A stretch of 64,000 bases of DNA from Hydrogenophaga sp. (GTDB lineage Bacteria > Pseudomonadota > Gammaproteobacteria > Burkholderiales > Burkholderiaceae_C). Positions 10,068 to 19,631 of this stretch are shown piece by piece (within the stretch, counting starts at the first letter, position 1; every line of letters starts with the position of its first letter). The stretch is taken from contig JAGXSV010000016.1 of assembly GCA_018333605.1 (NCBI GenBank), positions 50,547-114,546 of the forward strand. The letters run 5' to 3'. The notes beneath the pieces are model-generated. The model was not told the DNA's origin and did not search any database. It worked only from the letters and a program-made list of their open reading frames with translations. A program made the translations under genes and the position numbers.

Positions 10068-11060
10068 ATGACCCAGACCAGCCGCGCCGTGCGCATTCAC
10101 GCCCATGGCGGGCCCGAACAGCTTGTGATCGACACCGTGGAGGTGGGCGAACCCGGGCCCGGCCAGGTGCGCATTCGCCACCACGCCATTGGCCTGAACT
10201 TCATCGACGTGTACCAGCGCACCGGCCTGTACCCCAACGCCATGCCCCTGGCACTGGGCATGGAAGGCGCCGGCGTGGTGGAGGCTGTGGGTGAGGGCGT
10301 GACGCACCTGGCCCCTGGCGACCGCGCGGCTTACGCCGCCAACCCGCCTGGCAGCTATTGCGACGTGCGTGTGATGCCGGCCATGAACGTGTGCCAGTTG
10401 CCCGACGCGATCAGTTTCGAAACTGGTGCGGCCATGATGCTCAAAGGCCTGACCGCTCAGTATTTGCTCAAACGCTGCAAGCCGGTGGAAGGCCTGACGG
10501 CCGACGACTTTGTGCTGTTTCATGCCGCTGCCGGCGGCGTGGGCCTGATTGCCTGCCAGTGGGCCAAGGCGCTGGGCCTGCGGTTGATCGGCACGGCGGG
10601 TTCGGACGAAAAATGTGCGCTGGCCCGCGAGCACGGTGCCGAGTTCAGCATCAACTACCGCACCGAAGACTTTGCGGCCCGGGTGAAAGAGATCACCGGT
10701 GGCAAGGGCGTGAAAGTGGTCTACGACTCGGTGGGCAAAGACACGTTTGACAAGTCGCTCGACTGCCTGATGCCGTTTGGCCTGATGGTGAGCTTTGGCA
10801 ACGCCAGCGGCCCGGTGGCGCCGTTTGCGCCCGGCATCCTCGGTCCCAAGGGTTCGATTTACGTGACGCGCCAGACGCTGTTCAGCCACATCACCAGCCG
10901 CGAGCGCACCCAGGCCATGGCCGACGATTTGTTTGCCGTGGTGCAAAGCGGTGCGGTGAAGATCCGTATTGACCAGCGCTTTGCGCTGACCGATGTGCGC
11001 CAGGCCCATGAGAGCCTGGAAGCGCGGGCCACGACGGGCTGCACCGTGCTGCTGCCCTGA
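10068..11060 (+). CDS. Quinone oxidoreductase (zeta-crystallin-type MDR)
   Basis: 330-residue medium-chain dehydrogenase/reductase without catalytic zinc ligands. Diagnostic segments are 'GLNFIDVYQRTGLYP' (quinone oxidoreductase signature region), 'LGMEGAGVVEAVGEGV', 'AAMMLKGLTAQYLLK' and the NADPH loop 'AAAGGVGLIACQWAKALG', followed by 'GTAGSDEKCALAREHGA'. It likely reduces quinones with NADPH in the cytoplasm. The ATG at 10068 has GAGGAGAT upstream. A hairpin with flanking A and T runs follows the stop. Confidence 0.9.
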   Translation: MTQTSRAVRIHAHGGPEQLVIDTVEVGEPGPGQVRIRHHAIGLNFIDVYQRTGLYPNAMPLALGMEGAGVVEAVGEGVTHLAPGDRAAYAANPPGSYCDVRVMPAMNVCQLPDAISFETGAAMMLKGLTAQYLLKRCKPVEGLTADDFVLFHAAAGGVGLIACQWAKALGLRLIGTAGSDEKCALAREHGAEFSINYRTEDFAARVKEITGGKGVKVVYDSVGKDTFDKSLDCLMPFGLMVSFGNASGPVAPFAPGILGPKGSIYVTRQTLFSHITSRERTQAMADDLFAVVQSGAVKIRIDQRFALTDVRQAHESLEARATTGCTVLLP

Positions 11061-11079
11061 CCGCTGGCGCCATGTTGGA

Positions 11080-11112
11080 AAAAAAAAGCCACCCGAGGGT
11101 GGCTTTCTTCGT
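11080..11112. terminator. Bidirectional intrinsic terminator
   Basis: The hairpin 'agccaccc-ga-gggtggct' (11087-11104) is preceded by an A-run and followed by a T-rich tail ('ttcttc'). It lies between two convergent genes and can serve both. Confidence 0.85.
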
Positions 11113-11123
11113 GGTGGGCAGGC

Positions 11124-11627
11124 TCAGAAACGGTAGCCCACGCCCACAGTGAAGCCGTCGAGCTTTTGGTCTTTGCGGTCGTAGTAGCTGGTGTAGTCGG
11201 CGTTGAGGTACACCGCCTTGTTGAGGTCGTAGCTCACGCCCGCACCGTAGGCCAGGCCCGAGTCGCTGTCTGACACGCCGTTGGCCTTCAGGCTGGTGCG
11301 CACCACGCCCAGGCGGCCATACACCTTCAGGGCGTCGGTCACGGGCGCCTGCACCTTGCCAAACACGCCCACCATGTTGCCGACGCTGAGCTTGGTGCCC
11401 GATTCGGTGTCTGAACGGGCGCCCGCACCCACCAGGCCCTCAACGGCAAAGTTGGGCGAAATTTCGTAACCCACAATGCCGCGAACCATGCCCGGACTGG
11501 CCTTGAGGCCGGGTTCTTTGAAGTCGAGCGCGGTGTAGCCCAGCTCACCGTAAACGGATTGCGCCTGAGCGCCGACGGCCAACACGGCGAAGCCCAAAAC
11601 AGCCGAAATTTTTGCGAAGCGGGTCAT
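11124..11627 (-). CDS. Small outer-membrane beta-barrel protein
   Basis: 167 residues with a clear signal peptide 'MTRFAKISAVLGFAVLAVGAQA' (cleavage expected after A-Q-A). The mature part has alternating-hydrophobicity strands typical of an eight-strand OmpA/OmpX/opacity-type barrel: 'VYGELGYTALDF', 'GIVGYEISPNFAVEG', 'LKVYGRLGVVRTSL', 'LAYGAGVSYDLNKAVYLNADYTSYYDR'. It ends in 'VGVGYRF', and the terminal Phe is the recognition residue for outer-membrane assembly. The ribosome site GGAGG is 4-5 bases before the ATG. Function unknown, perhaps surface or adhesion related. Confidence 0.85.
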   Translation of the reverse strand: MTRFAKISAVLGFAVLAVGAQAQSVYGELGYTALDFKEPGLKASPGMVRGIVGYEISPNFAVEGLVGAGARSDTESGTKLSVGNMVGVFGKVQAPVTDALKVYGRLGVVRTSLKANGVSDSDSGLAYGAGVSYDLNKAVYLNADYTSYYDRKDQKLDGFTVGVGYRF

Positions 11628-11788
11628 GAGACCTCCATTTGAGATTGAGGAAATGCGCTGGATGTCAGCACGTTTCTATCTTGGAGGCCTATGTTGGCTG
11701 GGGTGTATCGCTATCAATTCTGAAGTGTGAAGACTGTATGCGCATGTTGCCTGCACCGCCGGCAGGCAACAAACGCTTACCTGAGCGC

Positions 11789-12934
11789 TCAGGCGGGCAG
11801 GGCGGCAGGCGCTACCTCGGCCAGTGCGCGCTCCAGGTGCTGCAGGGTGGCGGGCACGTCGTGCCACTTGTCCAGCCCAAACAGGCCAATGCGGAAGGTG
11901 CGGAAGTCGGCCGGTTCGTCGCACTGCAGCGGCACGCCGGCAGCGGTTTGCAAGCCGGCGGCCAGAAACTTCTTGCTGCTCTGGATGTCCGGGTCGGTGG
12001 TGTAGCTCACCACCACGCCGGGCGCCTGGTAGCCGGGCGCCGACACGCTGGGGAAACCATGGCGCGCCAGCAGGCTGCGCACGTCGCGGCCCAGAGCCAT
12101 TTGTTCCTGGCGCACGCGCTCATAGCCATAGGTTTCGGTTTCCTTCATGGTTTCGTGCAGACGCACCAAAGCGTCGGTGGGCAGTGTGGTGTGGTACGCG
12201 TGGCCACCGCCTTCGTAGGTTTCCATGATCTGCAGCCACTTTTTCAGGTCCATGGCAAAGGTGGTGCTCTGGGTCGCATCAATGGCTTTCCGTGCGCGCT
12301 CGCTCAGCATCACCATGGCGCAGCAGGGCGAGCTGCTCCAGCCTTTTTGCGGCGCTGAAATCAGGATGTCCACACCAGTGGCTTGCATGTCGACCCACAT
12401 GGCGCCTGAGGCGATGCAGTCCAGCACAAACAGGCCGCCCACGGCGTGCACCGCGTCGGCCACGGCGATCAGGTAATCGTCGGGCAAGATCATGCCGGAA
12501 GAGGTTTCGACGTGTGGGGCAAACACCAGCGCTGGTTTCTCCGCAGCAATGGCGGCTTTCACTGCTTCGATGGGCGCGGGCGCCCAGGCGGCTTGCGAGC
12601 CCTCGCTGGTGCGGTGGGCTTTCAGCACGGTGTGGCTGGCGGGGATGGAGCCCATGTCAAAAATCTGCGTCCAGCGGTAGCTGAACCAGCCATTGCGGAG
12701 CACCATGACGTGCTTGCCGTGGGCAAACTGGCGTGCCACCGACTCCATGCCAAACGTGCCACTGCCGGGCACCAGCACCGCCGAGTGGGCGCCATACACG
12801 CGCTTGAGCATGGCCGATACGTCGGTCATCACGCCCTGAAAGCGCTTGGACATGTGGTTGAGTGCGCGGTCGGTGTACACCACCGAAAATTCAAGCAGAC
12901 CGTCGGGGTCGATGTGGGGCAGCAGTCCGGGCAT
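11789..12934 (-). CDS. Class V aminotransferase (alanine/serine-glyoxylate aminotransferase family)
   Basis: 381-residue PLP enzyme. 'VPGSGTFGMESVARQF' is the phosphate-binding glycine-rich region, 'FVLDCIASGAMWVDM' contains the Asp that pairs with the pyridine nitrogen, and 'SAPQKGWSSSP' contains the Schiff-base Lys. The ATG at 12934 ('MPGLLPHID') has GGAG eight bases upstream and is favoured over an upstream TTG. The family transfers amino groups between small acids such as alanine, serine and glyoxylate; the exact substrate pair cannot be read from sequence. A 9-bp-stem hairpin (11746-11770) follows the stop but lacks a T-run. Confidence 0.85.
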   Translation of the reverse strand: MPGLLPHIDPDGLLEFSVVYTDRALNHMSKRFQGVMTDVSAMLKRVYGAHSAVLVPGSGTFGMESVARQFAHGKHVMVLRNGWFSYRWTQIFDMGSIPASHTVLKAHRTSEGSQAAWAPAPIEAVKAAIAAEKPALVFAPHVETSSGMILPDDYLIAVADAVHAVGGLFVLDCIASGAMWVDMQATGVDILISAPQKGWSSSPCCAMVMLSERARKAIDATQSTTFAMDLKKWLQIMETYEGGGHAYHTTLPTDALVRLHETMKETETYGYERVRQEQMALGRDVRSLLARHGFPSVSAPGYQAPGVVVSYTTDPDIQSSKKFLAAGLQTAAGVPLQCDEPADFRTFRIGLFGLDKWHDVPATLQHLERALAEVAPAALPA

Positions 12935-13058
12935 GTTTGTCTCCGTCAACAAGTTCGCCGGTCAGATTAGCACAGCGCCATGAAAACCGGCGTCTCGAAC
13001 CGCGCGGCCTTGGATCGCCGGTCCGCGCCAACGAAGGTGCCAGCCGCAGGATGGGCCT

Positions 13059-13565
13059 TTATTTGCTCCTGCGCATGCGCAAAATTTCGTCGAGTATCAG
13101 CGAGACGGCGCCGATGCTGATGCCCGCGTCTGCCACGTTGAAGGAGGGGAAATGCCCGCCATGAAAAATGCCCGACAGGAACGACCAGTGAAAGTCGAGG
13201 AAGTCCACCACATGGCCATACAACACGCGGTCGATCACGTTGCCAATGGCGCCACCTAGAATGCAGGCCAGCGCAAAGGCAAACAGTTTTTGCCCGGAGT
13301 GTGAGCGCAGCATCCAGACGATGAACACCGAGGCCGCAAGGCCGATGCCGGTGAAGAACCAGCGCTGCCAGCCGCCGGCCGAGGCCAGGAACGAGAAGGC
13401 AGCGCCCGGGTTGTGCGCACGCACGATGTTGAAGTAGCTCGTCACATAGGTGCTGTCGCCCAACTGGTAGTTGGCGACGATCAGCTGCTTGGTGATTTGG
13501 TCCACCAGCACGATGACAGCGGCCAGTCCCAGCCAGGGCCACATGGAATTTTTGCTGTTCAGCAT
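13059..13565 (-). CDS. lspA: Lipoprotein signal peptidase (signal peptidase II)
   Basis: 168-residue inner-membrane aspartyl protease that cleaves prolipoprotein signal peptides. It has four hydrophobic segments and both catalytic aspartates, in '[19 protein letters not shown]' and '[16 protein letters not shown]'. The first conserved block is '[13 protein letters not shown]'. The start ATG overlaps the ileS stop (TAATG), showing translational coupling. It is the last gene of the ribF-ileS-lspA operon and joins lolA, lolC and lolD in this window as a lipoprotein-maturation component. Confidence 0.97.
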   Translation of the reverse strand: MLNSKNSMWPWLGLAAVIVLVDQITKQLIVANYQLGDSTYVTSYFNIVRAHNPGAAFSFLASAGGWQRWFFTGIGLAASVFIVWMLRSHSGQKLFAFALACILGGAIGNVIDRVLYGHVVDFLDFHWSFLSGIFHGGHFPSFNVADAGISIGAVSLILDEILRMRRSK

Positions 13566-16489
13566 TACGCCACCCCGCGTTTTTCGCCGGCGCCGGCGCC
13601 AGCCGCTTCGGCCAGGTTGCTCACGCAGCGCCCGCACACCGTCGGATGCTCGGCGTGGTGCCCCACATCATCACTGTAGTGCCAGCAGCGCTCGCACTTG
13701 GCGGCGGTGCTGGGCAACACGCTCACCTGCAGCTCGTCGCCGTCCACCACGGTGGCGGTGGAGGTGATGGTGACGAACTTCAGGTCGTCGCCCAGCGAGC
13801 GCAACAAAGCCGCGTCGTCGGCGCCTGCGGTGATGGCCAGCGTGGCTTGCAGCGATGCGCCCACCTGCCCGGCCGTGCGCACGGCCTCGATTTCTTTGTT
13901 CGCCACATCGCGGATGGCGCGGATGCGTGACCACTTGACCAGCAGCGCCTCGTTGGGGGCGGGCAGCGGCAGAAAGGTTTCAAAGAAAATCGAGCCTTTG
14001 TTGTCGGCCCCAGCCACCACGGGCCAGGCTTCTTCGGCGGTGAAGCTCAGGAACGGGGCCATCCAGCGCAGCATGGCCTGGGTGATCTGGTGCAGCGCGG
14101 TCTGGGCGCTGCGGCGCGCCAGGCTCTTGGGCGCGGTGGTGTAGAGCCGGTCTTTCAGCACATCGAGGTAGAACGCGCCCAGGTCTTCCGAGCAGTACAC
14201 CTGCAGCTTGCTCACCACGGGGTGGAACTCGTACACATCGAAGTGGGCCAAGATTTCAGCCTGCAGCTCGCTGGCACGGGCCAGCGCGTAGCGGTCGATC
14301 TCCAGCATCTGGTCCAGCGGCACGGCGTCGGTGGCGGGGTTGAAGTCGGCCGTGTTGGCCATCAGGAAGCGCAGCGTGTTGCGGATGCGGCGGTAGGCGT
14401 CCACCACCCGGGCCAGGATTTTTTCGTCGATGTTGAGGTCGCCCGAGTAGTCGGTGCTGGCCACCCACAGGCGCACGATTTCGGCACCCAGCTTGCTCGT
14501 CACGCTTTGCGGCTCTACCGTGTTGCCCAGGCTCTTGCTCATCTTGCGGCCTTGGCCGTCGGTGGCGAAACCGTGGGTCAGCAGGCCTTTGTAGGGCGCG
14601 CGGTCAAACAGGGCGCAACCCAGCAGCAGTGAGCTGTGGAACCAGCCGCGGTGTTGGTCGTGGCCTTCCAGGTAGAGGTCGGCCTCGGGGCCGTCGGCAT
14701 GGAAGGCGCCGTTGGGGTAGGCCTTGGCGTGGCTGCCGCGCAGCACGTGCCAGAAGGTGGAACCCGAGTCAAACCACACCTCCAGAATGTCGGTGCTCTT
14801 GGTGTAGCTCGGCGCGTCGTCGGCACCCAGGATGTCTTCGGCCGTGACGCGGCTCCAGGCCTCGATGCCGCCTTGCTCCACAATATCGGCCGCCTGGTCC
14901 AGGATGTCCATGGTGCGCGGGTGCAACTCGCCCGAATCTTTGTGCAAAAAGAAGGGCACCGGCACGCCCCAGCTGCGCTGGCGGCTGATGCACCAGTCGG
15001 GCCGGTTGGCGATCATGTCGCGCAGGCGAGTCTTGCCGTTCTCCGGGTAAAAGTGGGTGTGGTCGATGGCACCCAGCGCCAGCTGGCGCAGCGTCTTGGG
15101 CGCTTTGTCTTTGGTGAACACACCCTCGCCCTCGTCCATGCGCACGAACCATTGCGCAGCGGCGCGGTAGATCACCGGCGTCTTGTGGCGCCAGCAGTGC
15201 GGGTAGCTGTGGGTGATACCCACCGTGGCCATGAGGCGGCCGTGCTCGCGCAGCGTGTCGATGATGAGCGCGCAGGCCTTCCAGATGTGCTGTCCGCCAA
15301 ACAGTGGCAGTTCTTCGGTGTAGACGCCGTTGCCCTGCACCGGATTCAGGATGTCGTCGTAGGCCATGCCGTGGGCCACGCAGCTGTTGAAGTCGTCTAC
15401 GCCGTAGGCTGGGGCCGAGTGCACGATGCCGGTGCCGTCACCGTCGCTGACGTAGTCGGCCAGGTACAGCGGCGACAAGCGCCGGTAGCTGTACTTGCCG
15501 TTGCCGCTGTCCACATCGTGCAGCGGGTGGCGGAACACCTGGCCGCGCAGGGCTTCGCCCTGGGCCGTGGCCAGCACGCTGCCTTCCAGTCCGAAGCGCT
15601 CCAGGCACTTGTCAACCAGGCGGGCACCCAGCAGCAGCACGCCCCTGGGCGTGTCCACCAGCGCGTATTCCAACTCGGGGTGGGCGTTGAGCGCCTGGTT
15701 GGCCGGGATGGTCCAGGCGGTGGTGGTCCAGATGACCGCGAAGGCCGATTTTCCAGCGGGCAGGGCTGCGAGTCCGAACGCTTGGGCCAGACCGGCCGGG
15801 TCGTTGGACTCAAACGCCACGTCCAGTGTGTCGCTCTGCTTGTCGGCGTATTCGATCTCGAACTCGGCGAGTGAGGAGCCGCAATCGAAGCACCAGTACA
15901 CCGGCTTGAGGCCGCGGTAGACGAAGCCGCGCTCGATCACGCGCTTGAAGGCACGGATCTGGCCCGCCTCATTGGCCGGGTCCATGGTGCGGTAAGGGCG
16001 CTCCCAGTCGCCCAGCACGCCCAGGCGCTTGAAGTCTTCGCGCTGCTGGTCAATCTGCTCGGTGGCGTAGGCACGGCTCTTGGCCTGCATGTCGTCACGG
16101 CCCAGGTTGCGGCCGTGGAGTTTTTCGATCGCGTTCTCGATCGGCAGGCCGTGACAGTCCCAGCCGGGGATGTACTGGGCGTCGAAACCCGCGAGCTGTT
16201 TCGACTTCACGATCATGTCTTTCAGCACCTTGTTCAGCGCATGGCCGATGTGCAGCTTGCCGTTGGCATAGGGCGGTCCGTCGTGCAACACGAACAGCGG
16301 CGCGCCCTGGCGGGCCTCGCGCAGGCGCTTGTACAGGCCGCCGCCGTTCCAATTCCCGACCCAGGCCGGCTCGCGCTTGGGCAGGTCGCCGCGCATGGGA
16401 AACGGCGTGTCGGGCATGTTCAGCGTGGCGCGGTAGGCGCTGGCTTCCGGTTTGCTGGCAGCGGCTGCGTGGGGTTTGGTTTCAGACAT
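13565..16489 (-). CDS. ileS: Isoleucine--tRNA ligase
   Basis: 974-residue class I synthetase. The HIGH motif is 'HIGHALNKV' and the KMSKS motif is '[10 protein letters not shown]'. The zinc-binding C-terminus reads 'AKCERCWHY' and 'VCGRCVSNL', giving four cysteines as in bacterial IleRS. The CP1 editing domain is present ('[15 protein letters not shown]'). The ATG at 16489 ('[12 protein letters not shown]') is chosen over 16558 because the upstream codons read through a palindromic repeat. Middle gene of ribF-ileS-lspA. Confidence 0.97.
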   Translation of the reverse strand: MSETKPHAAAASKPEASAYRATLNMPDTPFPMRGDLPKREPAWVGNWNGGGLYKRLREARQGAPLFVLHDGPPYANGKLHIGHALNKVLKDMIVKSKQLAGFDAQYIPGWDCHGLPIENAIEKLHGRNLGRDDMQAKSRAYATEQIDQQREDFKRLGVLGDWERPYRTMDPANEAGQIRAFKRVIERGFVYRGLKPVYWCFDCGSSLAEFEIEYADKQSDTLDVAFESNDPAGLAQAFGLAALPAGKSAFAVIWTTTAWTIPANQALNAHPELEYALVDTPRGVLLLGARLVDKCLERFGLEGSVLATAQGEALRGQVFRHPLHDVDSGNGKYSYRRLSPLYLADYVSDGDGTGIVHSAPAYGVDDFNSCVAHGMAYDDILNPVQGNGVYTEELPLFGGQHIWKACALIIDTLREHGRLMATVGITHSYPHCWRHKTPVIYRAAAQWFVRMDEGEGVFTKDKAPKTLRQLALGAIDHTHFYPENGKTRLRDMIANRPDWCISRQRSWGVPVPFFLHKDSGELHPRTMDILDQAADIVEQGGIEAWSRVTAEDILGADDAPSYTKSTDILEVWFDSGSTFWHVLRGSHAKAYPNGAFHADGPEADLYLEGHDQHRGWFHSSLLLGCALFDRAPYKGLLTHGFATDGQGRKMSKSLGNTVEPQSVTSKLGAEIVRLWVASTDYSGDLNIDEKILARVVDAYRRIRNTLRFLMANTADFNPATDAVPLDQMLEIDRYALARASELQAEILAHFDVYEFHPVVSKLQVYCSEDLGAFYLDVLKDRLYTTAPKSLARRSAQTALHQITQAMLRWMAPFLSFTAEEAWPVVAGADNKGSIFFETFLPLPAPNEALLVKWSRIRAIRDVANKEIEAVRTAGQVGASLQATLAITAGADDAALLRSLGDDLKFVTITSTATVVDGDELQVSVLPSTAAKCERCWHYSDDVGHHAEHPTVCGRCVSNLAEAAGAGAGEKRGVA

Positions 16490-16507
16490 GGGGCGGCTCG
16501 GTGGGGG

Positions 16508-16581
16508 CTTCGACAGGCTCAGCCCGAACGGGGTGGAACGGATGCTGGGAAGGATCACCGTTCGCCCTGAGCCTGTCGAAG
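16508..16581. repeat. REP-like inverted repeat between ribF and ileS
   Basis: The arm 'cttcgacaggctcagcccga' onward (16508-16531) is matched by its reverse complement at 16558-16581 with two mismatches, separated by 26 bp. The motif TTCGACAGGCTCAG is a well-known dispersed palindromic unit in proteobacterial genomes. It lies in the leader of ileS inside the operon and could form a stable hairpin in the transcript. Confidence 0.8.
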
Positions 16582-16606
16582 GGCGGCGACCGGATGCGCG
16601 TGAGCG

Positions 16607-17692
16607 CTAAATTCGGTCGCGCGTGGTCTGGCGGTGGGTTTGCCCGTAGGCCTGAGAGGGGAGGGTGGCAAAAAACGCACGAGCATCGTTGCAGTCCCTG
16701 GCGATGCCCTCGGTCAGGGCGCCCAGACTGTCGTACTTCAGTTCGTCATGCAGTTTGTGCAGCAGGTCCACGCGAATGATTTTACCGTAGGCCTCCCCGC
16801 CGGGCAGGCTGCGGGCCAGCGCCTCGGGCCAGTCGAGGCAATGGGTTTCCAGCAGCACACGGCCGCCGTTCACATCGCTGGGGTCGATGGAAGGGCGCAC
16901 GCCCAGGTTGGCCACGCCGGTCAGCGGTATGCCGTTGGGTGTCAGCCCGTGCACATGCACCGCAAAAATGCCGCTGGCGGCGGGCTTCCAGTGAGAAAAA
17001 CGCAGGTTCAGTGTGCGAAAGCCGTCCCCTCTGCCCTCGGCGCTGGCGCCGAGCTCACGTCCCAGTTTTCGGCCGTGCACCACATGACCGCTGATGCTGT
17101 AAGGGCGCCCCAGCAATGCGGCCACCCGCTCCAGGTTGCCGGAGCTCAGTGCGTCGCGCACCGCCGAGCTGGACACGCGGATGCCATGCACTTCGTAGCT
17201 CTGCATGCGCGCCACGTCAAAGCCCAGCCGCTCCCCGGCGGCATCGAGCATGGCGTAGTCGCCCGCGCGCTGGGCGCCAAAGCGAAAGTCGTCACCGACC
17301 AGCACGTATTTCACGCCCAGGGCGCCCACCAGCGTTTCTTCAATAAAGGCTTGTGGCCGTTGTGATGCGAGGCGCGCGTTGAACGGGAGCACCAGGCAGC
17401 GGTTCACGCCGCAGCGGGACAGCTCTTCGAGCTTGTCGCGCAGGGTGGCAATGCGGGCCGGGGCCAGGGCGGGCTTTTGGTGCAGGGCCGCAAAGTAGTC
17501 TCGCGGGTGCGGTTCGAAGGTCATCACGCAACTCGGCACCCCCCGGTGGCGGGCTTCATTGTTCAGCAAAGCCAGCATGGCCTGGTGACCCCGGTGCACG
17601 CCGTCAAAGTTGCCAATGGTGAGGGCGCAGCCCGTCTGGGTCTCGTGGCGCAGGGCGTGTTGAAGGTTCCACAGACCTCGGATGATTTTCAT
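16607..17692 (-). CDS. ribF: Bifunctional riboflavin kinase/FAD synthetase
   Basis: 361-residue enzyme converting riboflavin to FMN and then FAD. The N-terminal adenylyltransferase has 'TIGNFDGVHRGHQAML' (the H-x-G-H nucleotidyl motif), 'FEPHPRDYF' and 'IRVSSSAVRDAL'. The C-terminal kinase has 'GHVVHGRKLGRELG', 'GVANLGVRPSI' and 'LLETHCLDW'. The ATG at 17692 ('MKIIRGLWN') is the usual start. First gene of ribF-ileS-lspA, divergent from the HNH gene. Confidence 0.96.
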   Translation of the reverse strand: MKIIRGLWNLQHALRHETQTGCALTIGNFDGVHRGHQAMLALLNNEARHRGVPSCVMTFEPHPRDYFAALHQKPALAPARIATLRDKLEELSRCGVNRCLVLPFNARLASQRPQAFIEETLVGALGVKYVLVGDDFRFGAQRAGDYAMLDAAGERLGFDVARMQSYEVHGIRVSSSAVRDALSSGNLERVAALLGRPYSISGHVVHGRKLGRELGASAEGRGDGFRTLNLRFSHWKPAASGIFAVHVHGLTPNGIPLTGVANLGVRPSIDPSDVNGGRVLLETHCLDWPEALARSLPGGEAYGKIIRVDLLHKLHDELKYDSLGALTEGIARDCNDARAFFATLPSQAYGQTHRQTTRDRI

Positions 17693-17846
17693 GGGCGATA
17701 TCCGTCCAAGCCGGGGTGTTGGATGCGGTTCAAGGTGTTTGTCACAGAAGCACGGTATATTGACACACAAGCCGATGCGGCCTCTCGGGTGGGAGGCCCG
17801 TCTTGAAGACAGATTGTCCGGTTGGTCGTCAACGTGGAGGTGGGTC

Positions 17847-18404
17847 TTGAAGGTCTTGAAGCTGTCTGCACAGGGGCTGCCGCAGTCGTGGATCAGCCTT
17901 GAAGAGGCCGTGTTGCACTATGCGGCGGATGAAGTGCGCTGGGAAATGGGCGCCGAAGTGGCCGTGTTTCGTGGCGGGCACAACGCGCTCACCGGGCGCC
18001 AGTCCAGCATCACCATCAATTCCATCATCGGTACCCAGGGCGTGCCACGCATCAACCCGTTTGACCTGCGGCCGTCCATCACCAACAGCAAGTTGTTCGC
18101 ACGGGACCGCTGCCTCTGCGGATACTGCGGAGAGCAGTTTCACGAAGACCTGCTGACGCGGGAGCACATCGTGCCGTTGGGGCAGCGCGGGGTGGACAGC
18201 TGGATGAATGTGGTGACGGCCTGCCGCTCCTGCAACCATCGCAAGGGCAACCGGACGCCCGAGCAGGCCCATATGCCGCTGCTTTATGCGCCTTATGTGC
18301 CCAGCCTGTGGGAAGACTTCATCTTGCGCAACCGCCGCATCCTGGCCGATCAGATGGAGTTCTTGATGGCTCATTTACCTAAAACGTCGCGATTGCACCT
18401 TTAG
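17847..18404 (+). CDS. HNH endonuclease, TTG start
   Basis: 185-residue protein. The HNH/zinc module is 'CGYCGEQFHEDLLTREHIVPLGQRG', then 'NVVTACRSCNHRKGN': two Cys-x-x-Cys pairs, the catalytic His in 'REHIVP', and the Asn and His of the fold. The start is TTG at 17847, supported by GTGGAGG six bases upstream and by the residues 'LKVLKLSAQGLPQSWISLEEA' beginning there. The upstream frame to 17682 is unlike any domain. Such stand-alone HNH proteins are common in Burkholderiales; the biological target is unknown. Confidence 0.85.
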   Translation: MKVLKLSAQGLPQSWISLEEAVLHYAADEVRWEMGAEVAVFRGGHNALTGRQSSITINSIIGTQGVPRINPFDLRPSITNSKLFARDRCLCGYCGEQFHEDLLTREHIVPLGQRGVDSWMNVVTACRSCNHRKGNRTPEQAHMPLLYAPYVPSLWEDFILRNRRILADQMEFLMAHLPKTSRLHL

Positions 18405-18482
18405 GGTTTGCGCAACCCTGGGGCATAGACATGCTCCGCAACGCGAAGCATTTCCTCAAGTCAAAGAGGCCGTCGCTCAGGC

Positions 18483-19598
18483 TCAGGCAAACACACCCGC
18501 CGTGTCCTGCATCCGGGCAGACACTTCGCCCAAGTGATGCAGCGTGTCGCCAAATGTCATCTCCAGTTGGGTCAGCTTTTTAAAGTAGTGGCTCACGATG
18601 TACTCGTCGGTCACGCCAATGCCGCCGTGCAGTTGCACCGCTTGCTGGCCCACGAAACGCATGGCGTTCCCGAGTTGCACCTTGGCGCGGGCCATGGCGG
18701 CCCGTCGTTCGGCGGCAGGGGCGTTGAGCTTCAGGCTGGCGTAATAGCTCATGGATCGGGCCAGTTCCAGCTGCATCTTCATGTCGGCGACGCGGTGGCG
18801 CAGTGCCTGAAAGCTGGCAATGGCGACGCCAAACTGCTTGCGGGTGTTCATGTAATCCACAGTGATCGCGAGGGTCTGGTCCATCACGCCCACGGCTTCG
18901 GCACAGGTGGCCGCGATGCCAATGTCCACCGCGTGTTCCAGGGCCGTGAGGCCGTCGGTGGAGATGAGCAGCCCCGGGGCGTTCTCCAGCACCAGGTCGG
19001 CCGCCCGGCTGCCGTCTTGGGTGCGGTAGCCTTGGGTGGTCACGCCTGTTGCCGAGCGCTCCACCAAAAAGAGCCTCAACTGGTTGCCCGCCATGGCGGG
19101 AACCATGAAAGCGTCTGCCTGGTCACCCACCGGCACCACGCTCTTGGTTCCGCGCAGTGTCCAGCCTGCGGAGCCTTCGTGGGCCTGGGTTTTGCACACG
19201 TCAAGCCGGTAGCGCGCTGCGCGCTCCTGGTGAGCCAGCACCACCAAGGCTTCGCCCGAGGCCACGCGGGGGAGCCAGGCGGCTTTCAGGTCGGCGTTTG
19301 CGTAGGCGCCGAGCACGCCACCGCACATCAGGGTCTGGGCCAGCGGCTCCAGCACGATACCCCGCCCGAGCGCTTCCATCACCAGCATGCCTTCGGTAGG
19401 GCCCATGTCCATGCCACCGTCGGCCTCGCTGATGTAGAGGCCCGCCAGGCCGAGTTCGGCCAGTTCGTTGTAGGCGGCCCGGTCAAAGCCGCCGGCGCTC
19501 ACGATGCTGCGGCGGCGCTCGAAGTCGTAGCCTTTGTCCACCCATTTGCGCACCGCGTCGCGCAGTTGTTCCTGGTCATCACTGAAATCGAAATCCAT
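18483..19598 (-). CDS. pimD: Acyl-CoA dehydrogenase, small subunit (PimD type)
   Basis: 371-residue flavoprotein of the acyl-CoA dehydrogenase superfamily. The N-terminal helical domain starts 'MDFDFSDDQEQLRDAVRKWV'. FAD-contact segments include 'TRKQFGVAIASFQALRHRVADM' and 'QLHGGIGVTDEYIVSHYFKKL'. It lies 33 bp after a second acyl-CoA dehydrogenase, matching the PimC/PimD pair linked to dicarboxylic (pimeloyl-CoA-type) acid degradation. Probably cytoplasmic and acting as a heteromer with its neighbour; the true acyl substrate is unproven. Confidence 0.8.
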   Translation of the reverse strand: MDFDFSDDQEQLRDAVRKWVDKGYDFERRRSIVSAGGFDRAAYNELAELGLAGLYISEADGGMDMGPTEGMLVMEALGRGIVLEPLAQTLMCGGVLGAYANADLKAAWLPRVASGEALVVLAHQERAARYRLDVCKTQAHEGSAGWTLRGTKSVVPVGDQADAFMVPAMAGNQLRLFLVERSATGVTTQGYRTQDGSRAADLVLENAPGLLISTDGLTALEHAVDIGIAATCAEAVGVMDQTLAITVDYMNTRKQFGVAIASFQALRHRVADMKMQLELARSMSYYASLKLNAPAAERRAAMARAKVQLGNAMRFVGQQAVQLHGGIGVTDEYIVSHYFKKLTQLEMTFGDTLHHLGEVSARMQDTAGVFA

Positions 19599-19631
19599 GT
19601 GTGTCTCCGTTTTTGAGCTGGTCGAAGGGGC

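Noticed and set aside
11746..11770. Perfect 9-bp-stem hairpin after the aminotransferase gene as a terminator
   Set aside because: No T-run on either side; left as an unassigned hairpin.
17682..17846. N-terminal extension of the HNH protein to an ATG at 17682
   Set aside because: Extension overlaps the ribF start region and has no domain; the TTG at 17847 has a strong ribosome site.
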